Source: Desulfocapsa sp.
GTDB taxonomy: Bacteria; Desulfobacterota; Desulfobulbia; Desulfobulbales; Desulfocapsaceae
Direction: 5' to 3'
NCBI GenBank assembly: GCA_022712975.1
Contig: JAFLJO010000091.1
Coordinates: forward strand, 1-39,249
Length of the DNA: 39,249 nt
How positions within the stretch are numbered: the stretch's first letter is position 1; every line of letters begins with the position of its first letter. The notes below the pieces were generated by a model. It was given only the letters and a program-made list of their open reading frames with translations. It was not told the origin of the DNA and did no database searches. Of the stretch, positions 8,325 to 15,817 are shown piece by piece. The position numbers were made by a program, and so were the translations under genes.

Positions 8325-9257
8325 TGCTTTACCAGCTTCACTGTAAACAGCTTCTGCAGCACGCTGGACAGGATAAGAGACGCCGTTAAATTTTGTACAG
8401 TGGCGACGATTCCAGAGTGGATGTATAAGTTGTTTTCCACCTTTTGCATCAAATGCTGAACATTCTTTAGGAACCACAGTGTAGGCGCAGCGAGTTCCGG
8501 TGAATCCGGCACCTTTGGAGAAGGAGCGAAATTCAATGGCAACTTCTTTGGCACCTTCCACTTCATAAATGGATTTTGGCAGGGACTCGTCACGAATAAA
8601 TGCTTCGTATGCCGCATCAAAGAGAATAAGTGCCTGATTTTCTTTTGCGTAATCGACCCATGTTTTCAGCTCTGCTTTGGTGATGGTGGAACCGGTAGGA
8701 TTATTTGGGAAACAGAGATAGATAAGGTCAGGTTTTTCAGTGGGCAGGCTTGGGACATAGTTGTTTTCCTTGGTGGAATCAAGATAGATGATTCCTTCGT
8801 AGCGACCATCTACAAAATCTCCGGTACGACCGGCCATAACATTTGTATCAAGATACACTGGGTAGACTGGATCGGGGATGGCGATTTTGGCATCAGTTGT
8901 GAACAGTTCCTGAATATTTCCGGTATCGCATTTTGCGCCATCGCTTACAAATATCTCATCTGCGGAGATATCTGCTCCCCGAGATTGAAAGTCATTTTTT
9001 GCAATGGCCTCACGTAAAAAGTCATAGCCCTGCTCCGGTCCGTAGCCACGGAATCCACTATCAGTTGCCATCTCGTCAATGGCTGAATGAAAAGCATCCG
9101 TGCAAGCCTGAGGGAGAGCGCGGGTTACATCGCCAATGCCAAGACGGATAATATCTTTATCAGGATTAGCTTCCTGAAAGTCACTTACTTTTTTTGCAAT
9201 ATTTGAGAAAAGATAAGAGGCCTGAAGTTTCAGGTAATGTTCATTTATTTTGATCAT
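8034..9257 (-). CDS. dapL: LL-diaminopimelate aminotransferase
   Basis: A 407-residue fold-type I PLP aminotransferase that converts tetrahydrodipicolinate directly to LL-diaminopimelate with glutamate as donor, bypassing the acylated dap route to lysine and peptidoglycan. It has the family start ([17 protein letters not shown]), FPNNPTG at 183-189, and the PLP lysine K248 in [12 protein letters not shown]. Length is as in DapL of Chlamydia and plants (about 410). It is a stand-alone gene, divergent from pepN. Its last ~290 coding bases are duplicated upstream of vapBC at 6779-7069. The annotation is firm. Confidence 0.96.
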   Translation of the reverse strand: MIKINEHYLKLQASYLFSNIAKKVSDFQEANPDKDIIRLGIGDVTRALPQACTDAFHSAIDEMATDSGFRGYGPEQGYDFLREAIAKNDFQSRGADISADEIFVSDGAKCDTGNIQELFTTDAKIAIPDPVYPVYLDTNVMAGRTGDFVDGRYEGIIYLDSTKENNYVPSLPTEKPDLIYLCFPNNPTGSTITKAELKTWVDYAKENQALILFDAAYEAFIRDESLPKSIYEVEGAKEVAIEFRSFSKGAGFTGTRCAYTVVPKECSAFDAKGGKQLIHPLWNRRHCTKFNGVSYPVQRAAEAVYSEAGKAQTKKLVAGYLKNADLIAREIKNLGYGFAGGDNSPYIWIEGNRDSWEFFDMLLNKTGVVCTPGAGFGKCGEGYIRLSAFNSYENVKKAMLRIKEALA

Positions 9258-9385
9258 GGGATTGTCGCCTCAACGGTAATAGAGTATTGAATTACAAAGT
9301 TTGATTTTTATTTTCCATGGAAAATATACTGGAATTCATTGGCTGTCAACGCCAACAGAATTGAAAAACAGAAAAAGGAAAAATC

Positions 9386-12013
9386 ATGTCCACCAAAAAG
9401 CATTCTACCATTTATCGAAAAGATTATCAGGTTCCAGTTTTTCTTGTAAACGAACTGCATCTTGATTGTATACTTAGCGATAAAGATTGTGTTGTGCATG
9501 CTAAAACTGCTTTTCAAAAGAATCCTGATTCTCAGGAAACAAGTGGCGATCTTTTTCTCCATGGTCAGGAACTTGAGCTTTTAAGCATTGCAGTGGATGG
9601 TGTGGAATTATCAAGTGATAAATATCAGCAGACTGAAGATGGTGTGATGTTGTCCGGTATGCCGGACGCTTTTATGCTTGAGCTTAGTACCCGGATCTAT
9701 CCGGATAAAAATACGGCACTTGAGGGATTGTATCGATCCAGTGGTAATTTCTGTACTCAGTGTGAAGCTGAAGGGTTTCGCAAGATAACATATTATCTTG
9801 ACAGGCCTGATGTTATGGCACGATTCATTACTCGCATTGAAGCAGCCAAAACCAGCTGTCCAGTATTGCTCTCAAACGGGAATTTAGTTGAAGAAGGAGA
9901 TCTTGAAGAAGGTCGTCATTTCGCAGTATGGGAAGACCCTTTTCCTAAACCTTGTTATCTGTTTGCGCTCGTCGCAGGAGATCTTGTCTCTCTTAATGAC
10001 TCCTTTGTAACAATGTCTGGCCGCAAGATTGATTTAAAGATATTTGTGGAAAAAAGGAACCGTAACAAATGCGGACATGCCATGACATCCTTGAAGAAAA
10101 GTATGCAATGGGATGAAGAGAAATTCGGCCTTGAGTACGACCTTGATAGGTATATGATAGTGGCAGTAGATGATTTTAATATGGGCGCCATGGAGAATAA
10201 AGGACTGAATGTCTTTAACTCCAAGTATGTACTTGCAAGTAAGGATACAGCTACTGATCAGGATTATCTCGGCATTGAAGGAGTGATCGGCCATGAATAT
10301 TTTCACAACTGGACAGGCAACAGAGTAACCTGCCGCGACTGGTTCCAGTTGAGCTTAAAAGAAGGCTTAACCGTGTTTCGTGATCAGGAATTTTCATCAG
10401 ACATGAATTCGCGCGCCATACAGCGCATTGACGATGTGCGGGTATTACGGAATTTTCAATTTCGTGAAGATGCAGGGCCCATGGCGCACCCTGTTCGTCC
10501 AGATTCCTTTGTGGAGATTAATAATTTCTATACTGTCACTATTTATAATAAGGGTGCTGAAGTAATTCGCATGATGCACACCTTGCTTGGTGCTGAAAAC
10601 TTTCGTAAAGGAATGAACCTCTATTTTGAGCGACATGATGGACAGGCAGTTACCTGTGATGATTTTGTGTCTGCCATGGCTGATGCTTCCGGAGTTGATT
10701 TTGAGCAGTTTAAACTTTGGTACAGTCAATCCGGGACTCCTGAATTACAGATAGAAGAGAATTGGAATAACAACTCAGGGAAGTATACCCTGGAAATAGT
10801 ACAAACCTGCCCATCTACTCCAGATCAGTTGCAGAAGAGTAAAAAACCATTTCACATCCCGCTATGTTTTGGCCTTCTGGATTCGGCTGGTCAGGATATA
10901 AACCCCGGAAAAAGCTTATTGCATCTTCGCAGCGAAAGAGAGAGCTATTCCTTTGAGAATCTCCCAGAAAGACCTGTTTTGTCCCTCTTACGCGGCTTTT
11001 CAGCCCCTGTGAAAATTATGCCATGGCAGGACAGGGAACAGCTTGCCTTTCTTATGGCAAATGATTCAGATCCTTTTAATAGATGGGATGCTGCATTTCG
11101 TCTAAGTGAAGCGGTTATTCTTGAAATCACCCAAAGTTTACAAAAGGGTGAGTCACCGGCTCTTGACCCGTTGTTTGTGGAGGCTGTAAAACGGATTCTG
11201 ACCGACCAAAAGAGTGACAAATCACTCCTGGGGATGGCGCTAAGTTTGCCGGAAGAAAATTATCTCGCCCAGCAAATGGCAGTGATTGATCCTGACAATT
11301 TACACGAAGGAAGGAACTTTGTTCGTCAGGAACTGTGTAGTTTTTTACATGATGAATTCAGGCAGATCTGGAAAGAGAATCGTGATCAGGGGGACTATGA
11401 ATTAACACCTGAAGCCATGGGGCAGAGAAGGTTGAAGAACGTTTGCCTTTCATATCTTTTAGCCGGAAAGGCTCCTGAACAGACTGATGTGGAGCTCGCA
11501 TTGCGACAGTATCATGATGGTCAGAACATGACCGATACCGTTGCAGTGCTGGCGGCTTTAAGTAACTGCGATATCCCGGAGCGCTTGAAATTATTAGAAC
11601 ATTTTTACGAAAAATGGAAAGACGATGTGCTGGTTATGGATAAATGGCTTACCTTACAGGCAACTTCAAGTCTGCCAGGCACCCTTGCGTCGGTGCAGGA
11701 ACTGATGAAGCATCCTGCTTTTTCCATTACAAATCCTAATAAAGTACGTTCATTGATTGGAGCATTTGGCTCAAATCATGTTTGCTTTCATCGTGATAAT
11801 GGTGAGGGATATAGTTTTCTGGCCGATCAAATCCTTGTACTGGATTCTCGAAATCCCCAGATTGCATCCCGTTTAACTACACCATTTTCCACATGGAAAC
11901 GCTACGATGGGGCGCGGCAGATACTTATGAAAAAACAGCTTCAGCGCATTGCAGATAAAAAGGGTCTTTCAGGGGATGTTTTTGAGATGGTACGAAGAAG
12001 TCTGCATGTTTAA
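9386..12013 (+). CDS. pepN: Aminopeptidase N (M1 family)
   Basis: An 875-residue M1 zinc metallopeptidase of the PepN type, close to the usual ~870 length, that removes N-terminal residues from peptides in the cytoplasm. The exopeptidase signature GAMENKGLN lies near residue 265. The zinc site is H303-E-Y-F-H307 with E326 (HEXXH-X18-E), followed by the beta-sandwich and the helical C-terminal domain. No signal peptide is visible. The ATG is preceded by AGGAAA. It is divergent from dapL, and its stop is only 18 bp from the convergent parE stop. Confidence 0.96.
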   Translation: MSTKKHSTIYRKDYQVPVFLVNELHLDCILSDKDCVVHAKTAFQKNPDSQETSGDLFLHGQELELLSIAVDGVELSSDKYQQTEDGVMLSGMPDAFMLELSTRIYPDKNTALEGLYRSSGNFCTQCEAEGFRKITYYLDRPDVMARFITRIEAAKTSCPVLLSNGNLVEEGDLEEGRHFAVWEDPFPKPCYLFALVAGDLVSLNDSFVTMSGRKIDLKIFVEKRNRNKCGHAMTSLKKSMQWDEEKFGLEYDLDRYMIVAVDDFNMGAMENKGLNVFNSKYVLASKDTATDQDYLGIEGVIGHEYFHNWTGNRVTCRDWFQLSLKEGLTVFRDQEFSSDMNSRAIQRIDDVRVLRNFQFREDAGPMAHPVRPDSFVEINNFYTVTIYNKGAEVIRMMHTLLGAENFRKGMNLYFERHDGQAVTCDDFVSAMADASGVDFEQFKLWYSQSGTPELQIEENWNNNSGKYTLEIVQTCPSTPDQLQKSKKPFHIPLCFGLLDSAGQDINPGKSLLHLRSERESYSFENLPERPVLSLLRGFSAPVKIMPWQDREQLAFLMANDSDPFNRWDAAFRLSEAVILEITQSLQKGESPALDPLFVEAVKRILTDQKSDKSLLGMALSLPEENYLAQQMAVIDPDNLHEGRNFVRQELCSFLHDEFRQIWKENRDQGDYELTPEAMGQRRLKNVCLSYLLAGKAPEQTDVELALRQYHDGQNMTDTVAVLAALSNCDIPERLKLLEHFYEKWKDDVLVMDKWLTLQATSSLPGTLASVQELMKHPAFSITNPNKVRSLIGAFGSNHVCFHRDNGEGYSFLADQILVLDSRNPQIASRLTTPFSTWKRYDGARQILMKKQLQRIADKKGLSGDVFEMVRRSLHV

Positions 12014-12031
12014 GCTAAATCGCATCTAATT

Positions 12032-12331
12032 CTAATCGGAAAGATAACCAGCTTCCAGTTGGTGACGTATTGCAACAACAATTACTTCATCACCGTTCAA
12101 GCGATATAATGCGACATACCCATAATGACCAAAACCTATAACTAGCTCTCTGTACCCCAGCTCCATATCTTCTACCGGTCGACCGATTTGTGGGTGGTGT
12201 GCTAAAATAGTAACTGATTGAATAATTGTTGAGGCTGCTTTTTGACTTGCTATAGGATTCTTGCCTTGCAGAAAGGTACGCAATCGAGCCAAGTCACGTA
12301 AAGCACCGGCTGAAAATTTTACCGATGGCAT
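12032..12331 (-). CDS. ParE/RelE-superfamily toxin
   Basis: A 99-residue basic protein with the RelE/ParE fold pattern: early ALRDLARLRTFL helix, HHPQIGRPVED in the middle, and ELVIGFGHYGYVALYR plus IVVAIRHQLEAGY strands at the end. ParE members poison gyrase and RelE members cut ribosomal mRNA; sequence alone does not say which. I start it at the ATG at 12331, which overlaps the antitoxin by 13 nt and gives the family-typical N-terminus. An upstream ATG at 12364 would add a charged 11-residue stretch that looks like antitoxin frame read-through. No strong ribosome site is present, consistent with translational coupling. Confidence 0.85.
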   Translation of the reverse strand: MPSVKFSAGALRDLARLRTFLQGKNPIASQKAASTIIQSVTILAHHPQIGRPVEDMELGYRELVIGFGHYGYVALYRLNGDEVIVVAIRHQLEAGYLSD

Positions 12332-12600
12332 TCGGGTGCGTCCTTTTCGTCGTCTGTCCCCCATGTATTAAGCCATGTTATCACTGCATCACCTGTTACA
12401 AAGAGTCCTGTTTCCTGGTATTCTTCCCACGACTTCATCGCATCCTGATGAAAAGAAACACGTTTTTCTTCTCTGTCTACATATTGCCTGATGGCTTCAC
12501 GCATCATCCAGTGCGCTGAACGATCCTTTATTCGTGCAAGATTATTATAGCGCTCTTTTGTTTCCTGATCTATTTTGATGGCAATAGCTGTAGTGGTCAT
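12319..12600 (-). CDS. CopG/ParD-like ribbon-helix-helix antitoxin
   Basis: A 93-residue protein whose first ~45 residues (TTAIAIKIDQETKERYNNLA, then a helix with SAHWMMREAIRQYV) form a ribbon-helix-helix DNA-binding domain. The following region (FHQDAMKSWEEYQETG) is the toxin-binding segment seen in ParD-type antitoxins. An AAGGAG ribosome site lies seven bases before the ATG. It precedes and overlaps the toxin gene. A 10-bp palindrome 50-60 bp upstream is a candidate operator. The pair looks intact. Confidence 0.85.
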   Translation of the reverse strand: MTTTAIAIKIDQETKERYNNLARIKDRSAHWMMREAIRQYVDREEKRVSFHQDAMKSWEEYQETGLFVTGDAVITWLNTWGTDDEKDAPECHR

Positions 12601-12649
12601 ACGAACTCCTTATGGAAGGTATCCGGGTAATATAGTCACGGTATTGATA

Positions 12650-12659
12650 AGTATATACT
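12650..12659. promoter_or_regulatory. 10-bp palindrome upstream of the parDE pair, candidate operator
   Basis: AGTATATACT is a perfect palindrome 50 bp upstream of the antitoxin ATG, in the region where its promoter must lie. Ribbon-helix-helix antitoxins normally repress from such sites. It is short and AT-rich, so a chance occurrence is possible. Confidence 0.35.
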
Positions 12660-12702
12660 AGTAATACCCCAGGAAAAAGTCAATCTTCAGTCTTACAACA
12701 AC

Positions 12703-12725
12703 GGGGCGAACACAAGGTTCGCCCC
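12703..12725. repeat. GGGGCGAAC...GTTCGCCCC hairpin repeat
   Basis: Nine-base perfect arms (12703-12711 and 12717-12725) around a 5-nt loop. The hairpin lies between the divergent upstream region of parD and the 3' end of the cytochrome gene. Short palindromes of this form occur as dispersed intergenic repeats in many bacterial genomes. It may also serve as terminator for the cytochrome gene. Confidence 0.6.
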
Positions 12726-12818
12726 TACACCGGCAGAAATGATGCAACCGCCCGAATCATGAATGGGGCAGAGCCAGGCTACCTGGATGTTTGGGGTAGA
12801 TTGGTTTTTTTCAAATCC

Positions 12819-13088
12819 CTAATCACGTCTATGGCAAAATAAACAACGATTGGTACTTGCCGTGATGTCTTTATGGGTTTCGTAAACTTCTTCAGGAGTA
12901 TGACACTCTACGCATAATTTTTCGGCCACTTTTTTGTCCATAGCAAACAAACGATTATGGTCGTCATTGCGGGGAAGTTGCGGTGTTGTTATTTCAGGGG
13001 CGCTGAATAGAAAAAGAAGAATACCGACTAACGTTACTACAAATGCGATATTGATAAAAATAGATTTTTTCTTTTTTGTGGTGTGCAT
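12819..13088 (-). CDS. Small membrane-anchored di-heme cytochrome c
   Basis: An 89-residue protein with a basic N-terminus, one membrane segment (about residues 10-28) and two CXXCH haem-binding motifs, C59-VE-C62-H63 and C82-LF-C85-H86. This predicts a periplasmic di-haem domain tethered to the inner membrane. Sulfate reducers and relatives carry many small multihaem cytochromes; this one is not assignable to a named family. It follows the flavoprotein gene by 32 bp on the same strand, so the two are probably co-transcribed and may exchange electrons. No clear ribosome site precedes the ATG. Confidence 0.8.
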   Translation of the reverse strand: MHTTKKKKSIFINIAFVVTLVGILLFLFSAPEITTPQLPRNDDHNRLFAMDKKVAEKLCVECHTPEEVYETHKDITASTNRCLFCHRRD

Positions 13089-13120
13089 TTTTATGTGTGC
13101 CGTGCGTGGTGTGTGAATTT

Positions 13121-14152
13121 TTATACAGCCATTTCAAGCTTACTGAATGTAATCATACCTGTTCGAAGCCCCAGTGTCACCAGTTCTGCAAGTACGGAAT
13201 TTAATAACCCGTTTTTGCCACTGATAGTAACCATTTTGCTGTGTGTATCATGCCTGGAAATCAAATTATCCATGATGGCAGTGCTGTGATCAGGGTTTGC
13301 TATGGTTCGTGCCACCTGTTCCCCTGATATTATTGCAGGGTAAATACCTTCTCCCGTTAAACCCGAGGCAAGACCTGCCGCATCACCTGCCAGAAAGATG
13401 TTGCCAAAGTTCCATCCCTGATAATCATAGTTTATATATTCGGCCTTCGCAGAGTGTTGTTCCAAAGCATATCCCTGTTTGCCGGCCCAACGAATAAGGT
13501 TTGCCTTTAATTTTCCAGGCCCCATTGTTTTTCTATCAGCATAAGCCCCAATGGAAATTGTTTCGGCGTGAGGAAAGATCCAGGCGTAGCCATTGCCGAA
13601 GAGTTGATTATTAAGATGCCATTCCATTTTGAGGACATCCCCAGGGATTTGATAGTTTATGCCAATTCCCAATCGTTTACTTTCAAGTTTTAAAAATCTT
13701 CTTACCCGCGAACTTGAACCGTCTGCTCCAACAAGATTGTCAAAACTGATTTCTTCCTCTGTGCCGTGTTCTTTATCAATAACAAGGAGGGTACCTGTGC
13801 TGATTTTCCGGACAATTACCCCAGTGCGGAGTTTTGCTCCGGCATCCTCTGCAAGTTGTGCCATGTATTGACCAAGCTTTTCACGATTAACTGTGGCAAT
13901 GATAGGTGCTTTTTCCTGAATAGATATTTCCTGGAAAGGAGTTTTAATGTATTGTTTAGGAAAAGACTTTTCGGCTAATGTTTCAGGCACACGGCTTATT
14001 AATCCACTCCAGGTGATTCCCCCCGCACATACCTTTGGGCCAATGATTTTTTTTCTTTCAAGAACAAGGGTGTCTATACCGAGTTCAGCAAGGATTTTTG
14101 CGCAGGCAAGACCTCCAGGGCCTGCACCGATAATGAGAGAGTGAACATGCAT
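13121..14152 (-). CDS. Geranylgeranyl-reductase-family FAD-dependent oxidoreductase
   Basis: A 343-residue flavoprotein. The N-terminus carries the Rossmann GAGPGGLACAKIL and an acidic residue after the second strand (VLERK), followed by the KVCAGGITWSG motif of the geranylgeranyl reductase family. The second FAD motif GDAAGLASGLTGEGIYPAI is near residue 250. Such enzymes saturate isoprenoid chains of quinones or lipids or act on related substrates. Whether it reduces a menaquinone side chain here is inference. No signal peptide. It is upstream of the small cytochrome c in the same orientation. Confidence 0.85.
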   Translation of the reverse strand: MHVHSLIIGAGPGGLACAKILAELGIDTLVLERKKIIGPKVCAGGITWSGLISRVPETLAEKSFPKQYIKTPFQEISIQEKAPIIATVNREKLGQYMAQLAEDAGAKLRTGVIVRKISTGTLLVIDKEHGTEEEISFDNLVGADGSSSRVRRFLKLESKRLGIGINYQIPGDVLKMEWHLNNQLFGNGYAWIFPHAETISIGAYADRKTMGPGKLKANLIRWAGKQGYALEQHSAKAEYINYDYQGWNFGNIFLAGDAAGLASGLTGEGIYPAIISGEQVARTIANPDHSTAIMDNLISRHDTHSKMVTISGKNGLLNSVLAELVTLGLRTGMITFSKLEMAV

Positions 14153-14188
14153 AGAATTGTTTTTGAAAAATAAAAATAGGGCAAACCA

Positions 14189-14200
14189 GGGGACAGACCC
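14189..14200. repeat. GGGGACAGACCC motif
   Basis: One of several G-rich (A/T)CAG words in intergenic DNA here (also 15158, 15743, 27809 and, in variant form, 7081 and 7861). It lies directly beside the 14204-14322 repeat element, upstream of the DUF4258/YgiT module. Confidence 0.55.
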
Positions 14201-14203
14201 TGC

Positions 14204-14322
14204 GGGTGCAATACAAAAAAGTGATATGCTTTACATATTCTTAATAGCACTTACACTTAATCAGTTGATTTAATGGTCTAATTTGAAAACCGAATGTCGA
14301 ATGTTGAACAGGGAGGTAAGCG
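14204..14322 (+). repeat. Dispersed intergenic element, copy 1 (~119 bp)
   Basis: It shares long stretches with the reverse complement of 21648-21750: GGGTGCAATACA, AAGTGATA..TTTACATATT, TTAATC.GTTGATTTAA, and ATCGAATGTCGAA-type words ending in GGAGGTAA.CG. It has about 16 extra bases in the middle relative to copy 2. It contains repeated CGAATGT words and is not coding. Confidence 0.75.
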
Positions 14323-14363
14323 CAGACTCCGATATCGAATTATGAAGTTTTCTTTTCCTTTAT

Positions 14364-14422
14364 CGTAATCGTTCACCACAAATGCCGATTTACAGTAAAC
14401 TTGGTTTCGTAAGCATTCACCA
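14364..14422. repeat. Two 15-bp near-identical words CGTAA(T/G)C(G/A)TTCACCA, 44 bp apart
   Basis: They lie at 14364-14378 and 14408-14422 and match at 13 of 15 positions, in the non-coding stretch between the geranylgeranyl-reductase-type gene and the DUF4258 gene. No gene is evident from 14153 to about 14560. Possible direct-repeat binding sites or a degraded repeat element. Confidence 0.4.
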
Positions 14423-14563
14423 GAGAAATAATTTGTCTCGGACAATAACTCTGTGGACACCGTATTTAAGTACCCTACGCAAAAAAAATAATTGGGATAA
14501 AACCACCAAATTTGGTAAACTTGGAAGATCAAGGTAACATCTGGCTAATGAGCAAAATCAAAT

Positions 14564-14896
14564 ATGAATATTCTCAAAAAAATTCAGGAAGCAATTCAAA
14601 ATTGAAAGTACGCATTACGCCCTCACACCGTCACCCATATGCTTTCAGAAGGATTTGAGGAAAGCAATATTGTTGAGTCCATTATAAACGGGAAAATACT
14701 TGAACATTATACCGAAGAGTACAGATGCCTGATTACAGGAAAATTTCAAATATCAAAAAACACAAAAGAGTCTCTTCATATTGTTGTGGATTATTGGTCA
14801 GAAACAAAAGAAATAGAATGGGTGGATGTTGTTACAGCATATATTCCCCGTAAACCCTTTTGGGAAACCTATTACAGAAGAGGCAAAAGACAATGA
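14564..14896 (+). pseudogene. DUF4258-family toxin-like gene, apparently frameshifted near its start
   Basis: The intact part (14639-14896, 85 residues) has the DUF4258 pattern: MLSEGFEESNIVESI, ILEHYTEEYRCLITGKF, IVVDYW and a conserved VTAY/P ending. Family members usually begin about 25 residues earlier with a helix and an ITPHAR-like motif. Here an in-frame ATG at 14564 reads NILKKIQEAIQN and then hits TGA at 14603. The expected KVRITP is found in another frame up to about 14635. Two compensating frameshifts therefore seem to break the N-terminus. The ATG at 14639 has no ribosome site. The downstream antitoxin-like gene overlaps its stop (ATGA). A sequencing error is an alternative. Confidence 0.6.
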
Positions 14897-15135
14897 AAGA
14901 GAATGCCATTTGTAAAGCATGCCGAAGTGGTAAACTTCTTAATCGTGAAGTAGGCCAGGTATTTGAGCGTGAAGGGCTTGAGGTTAAAATTGAGGGAATC
15001 CCGGCATTGGTGTGTGAAGAATGCAATCAGGTATATTTCTCTCCTGGAATAGGGGACAAGATAGCCAATGCTGCAAATCACTTATTCATTCTTTCAGAAA
15101 TAAAACATACAGGAGAATATAGGGCCGCTGTATGA
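14893..15135 (+). CDS. YgiT-type zinc-finger protein (MqsA-like antitoxin N-domain)
   Basis: An 80-residue protein with two CXXC pairs (C7/C10 and C41/C44) flanking a short beta-rich segment and the VCEECNQVYF strand typical of YgiT-type zinc fingers, as in the N-terminal domain of MqsA. Such genes are paired with DUF4258 or MqsR-like toxins. Its ATG overlaps the preceding stop as ATGA, so translation is likely coupled. It has no helix-turn-helix domain, so it would need another factor, or none, for promoter control. An in-frame start at 14860 exists but lies inside the toxin gene. Confidence 0.8.
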   Translation: MKENAICKACRSGKLLNREVGQVFEREGLEVKIEGIPALVCEECNQVYFSPGIGDKIANAANHLFILSEIKHTGEYRAAV

Positions 15136-15157
15136 AAAATAGTTGATACCGGTAAAT

Positions 15158-15176
15158 GGGGTCAGGCCAGACCCTG
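15158..15176. repeat. GGGGTCAGGCCAGACCCTG motif
   Basis: A G-rich TCAG word with partial dyad symmetry (GGGTC...GACCC), located between the DUF4258/YgiT pair and the HigBA pair. It belongs with the motifs at 14189 and 15743. Confidence 0.55.
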
Positions 15177-15199
15177 CTCGTTTTTTATTTGCGTTAACC

Positions 15200-15228
15200 T
15201 TGACGCGCTGTAGCCTAAACGTTACACT
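15200..15228 (+). promoter_or_regulatory. Sigma70-type promoter for higBA
   Basis: TTGACG (15200-15205) and TACACT (15223-15228) with a 17-bp spacer. The expected transcription start (about seven bases downstream) falls on or next to the GTG start codon at 15235, so the mRNA would be leaderless or nearly so. Confidence 0.55.
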
Positions 15229-15234
15229 CTGATT

Positions 15235-15438
15235 GTGGAATACGAAATAGAAAAGACTGAAATATTCGACAAGTGGCTGAAAAAGCTTAGAGACCGGCAA
15301 GCAGTGGTGGCCATAGCCAAACGCCTTGGTCGGGCAAAGCTGGGCAACTTTGGAGATGTGGAGCCCGTTGGTGGTGGTGACAAATCTAGCCAGAAGAAGG
15401 GTATAAAAAAAGCCAAAGAGTTGGTACAACGACAATAG
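15235..15438 (+). pseudogene. HigB/RelE-type toxin with internal in-frame deletion
   Basis: The 67-residue product starts like a phage-derived Gp49/HigB toxin (FDKWLKKLRDRQAVVAIAKRL, then LGNFGDVEPVGGG) and ends like one (GDKSSQKKGIKKAKEL). The segment between, normally about 28 residues and carrying the RI.YGPGYR.YF core and the LLLCGG strand, is absent. The join is in a GGTGGTGG run, which suggests a slippage or short-repeat deletion. The frame is kept, but the fold and active residues are lost, so toxicity is unlikely. The start is GTG without a ribosome site, right at the predicted transcript 5' end. The antitoxin gene follows after 9 bp. Confidence 0.7.
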
Positions 15439-15447
15439 GAGAACACC

Positions 15448-15726
15448 ATGACCCTGAAAACAACGTCATACAACCCTTTTGACTACCTGGAAACACAGGA
15501 AGAAATTAACGAATATCTGACTGATGCCTTTCAGGATGGAGATCCACGCCTTTTTGTCGTTGCTCTCGGCTATCTGGCTAAAAAAAAGGGTATGACCACG
15601 GTGGCCAAAAAGACTGGCTTGAATCGTGAAAGTCTGTACAGAGCTTTGTCTGAAAACGGCAACCCAAAGTTTGCCACAATCAGTAAAGTCAGTAAAGCAC
15701 TTGGCTGCAAATTGGTTGTTGCTTAA
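15448..15726 (+). CDS. HigA-like addiction-module antidote protein
   Basis: A 92-residue helix-turn-helix protein of the addiction-module antidote family: YLETQEEINEYLTDAF at the start, and the XRE-like helix-turn-helix GMTTVAKKTGLNRESLYRALS near residues 48-68, ending in LGCKLVV. It should bind the higBA promoter and, with an intact partner, neutralise HigB. AGGAG lies six bases before the ATG. It appears intact although its cognate toxin gene is deleted internally. It could still protect against related toxins encoded elsewhere. Confidence 0.85.
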   Translation: MTLKTTSYNPFDYLETQEEINEYLTDAFQDGDPRLFVVALGYLAKKKGMTTVAKKTGLNRESLYRALSENGNPKFATISKVSKALGCKLVVA

Positions 15727-15742
15727 AAATAATGACACAAAA

Positions 15743-15758
15743 GGGGGTCAGGCTTGAC
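15743..15758. repeat. GGGGGTCAGGCTTGAC motif
   Basis: A third GGGGTCAG word in this accessory patch, 17 bp after the higA stop. With 14189 and 15158 it separates each TA module from its neighbour. Confidence 0.55.
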
Positions 15759-15817
15759 AAATGACCGTTTTCTCCTGTTGAGACGGGGGCAATATTAGGG
15801 TGAATTTATGTGGGAAT

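Noticed and set aside
12348..12362. GGGGGACAGACG on the minus strand near parE, resembling the GGGGACAG motif
   Set aside because: It is inside the parD coding frame (WGTDDE), so coding constraint explains it. It was not counted with the intergenic motifs.
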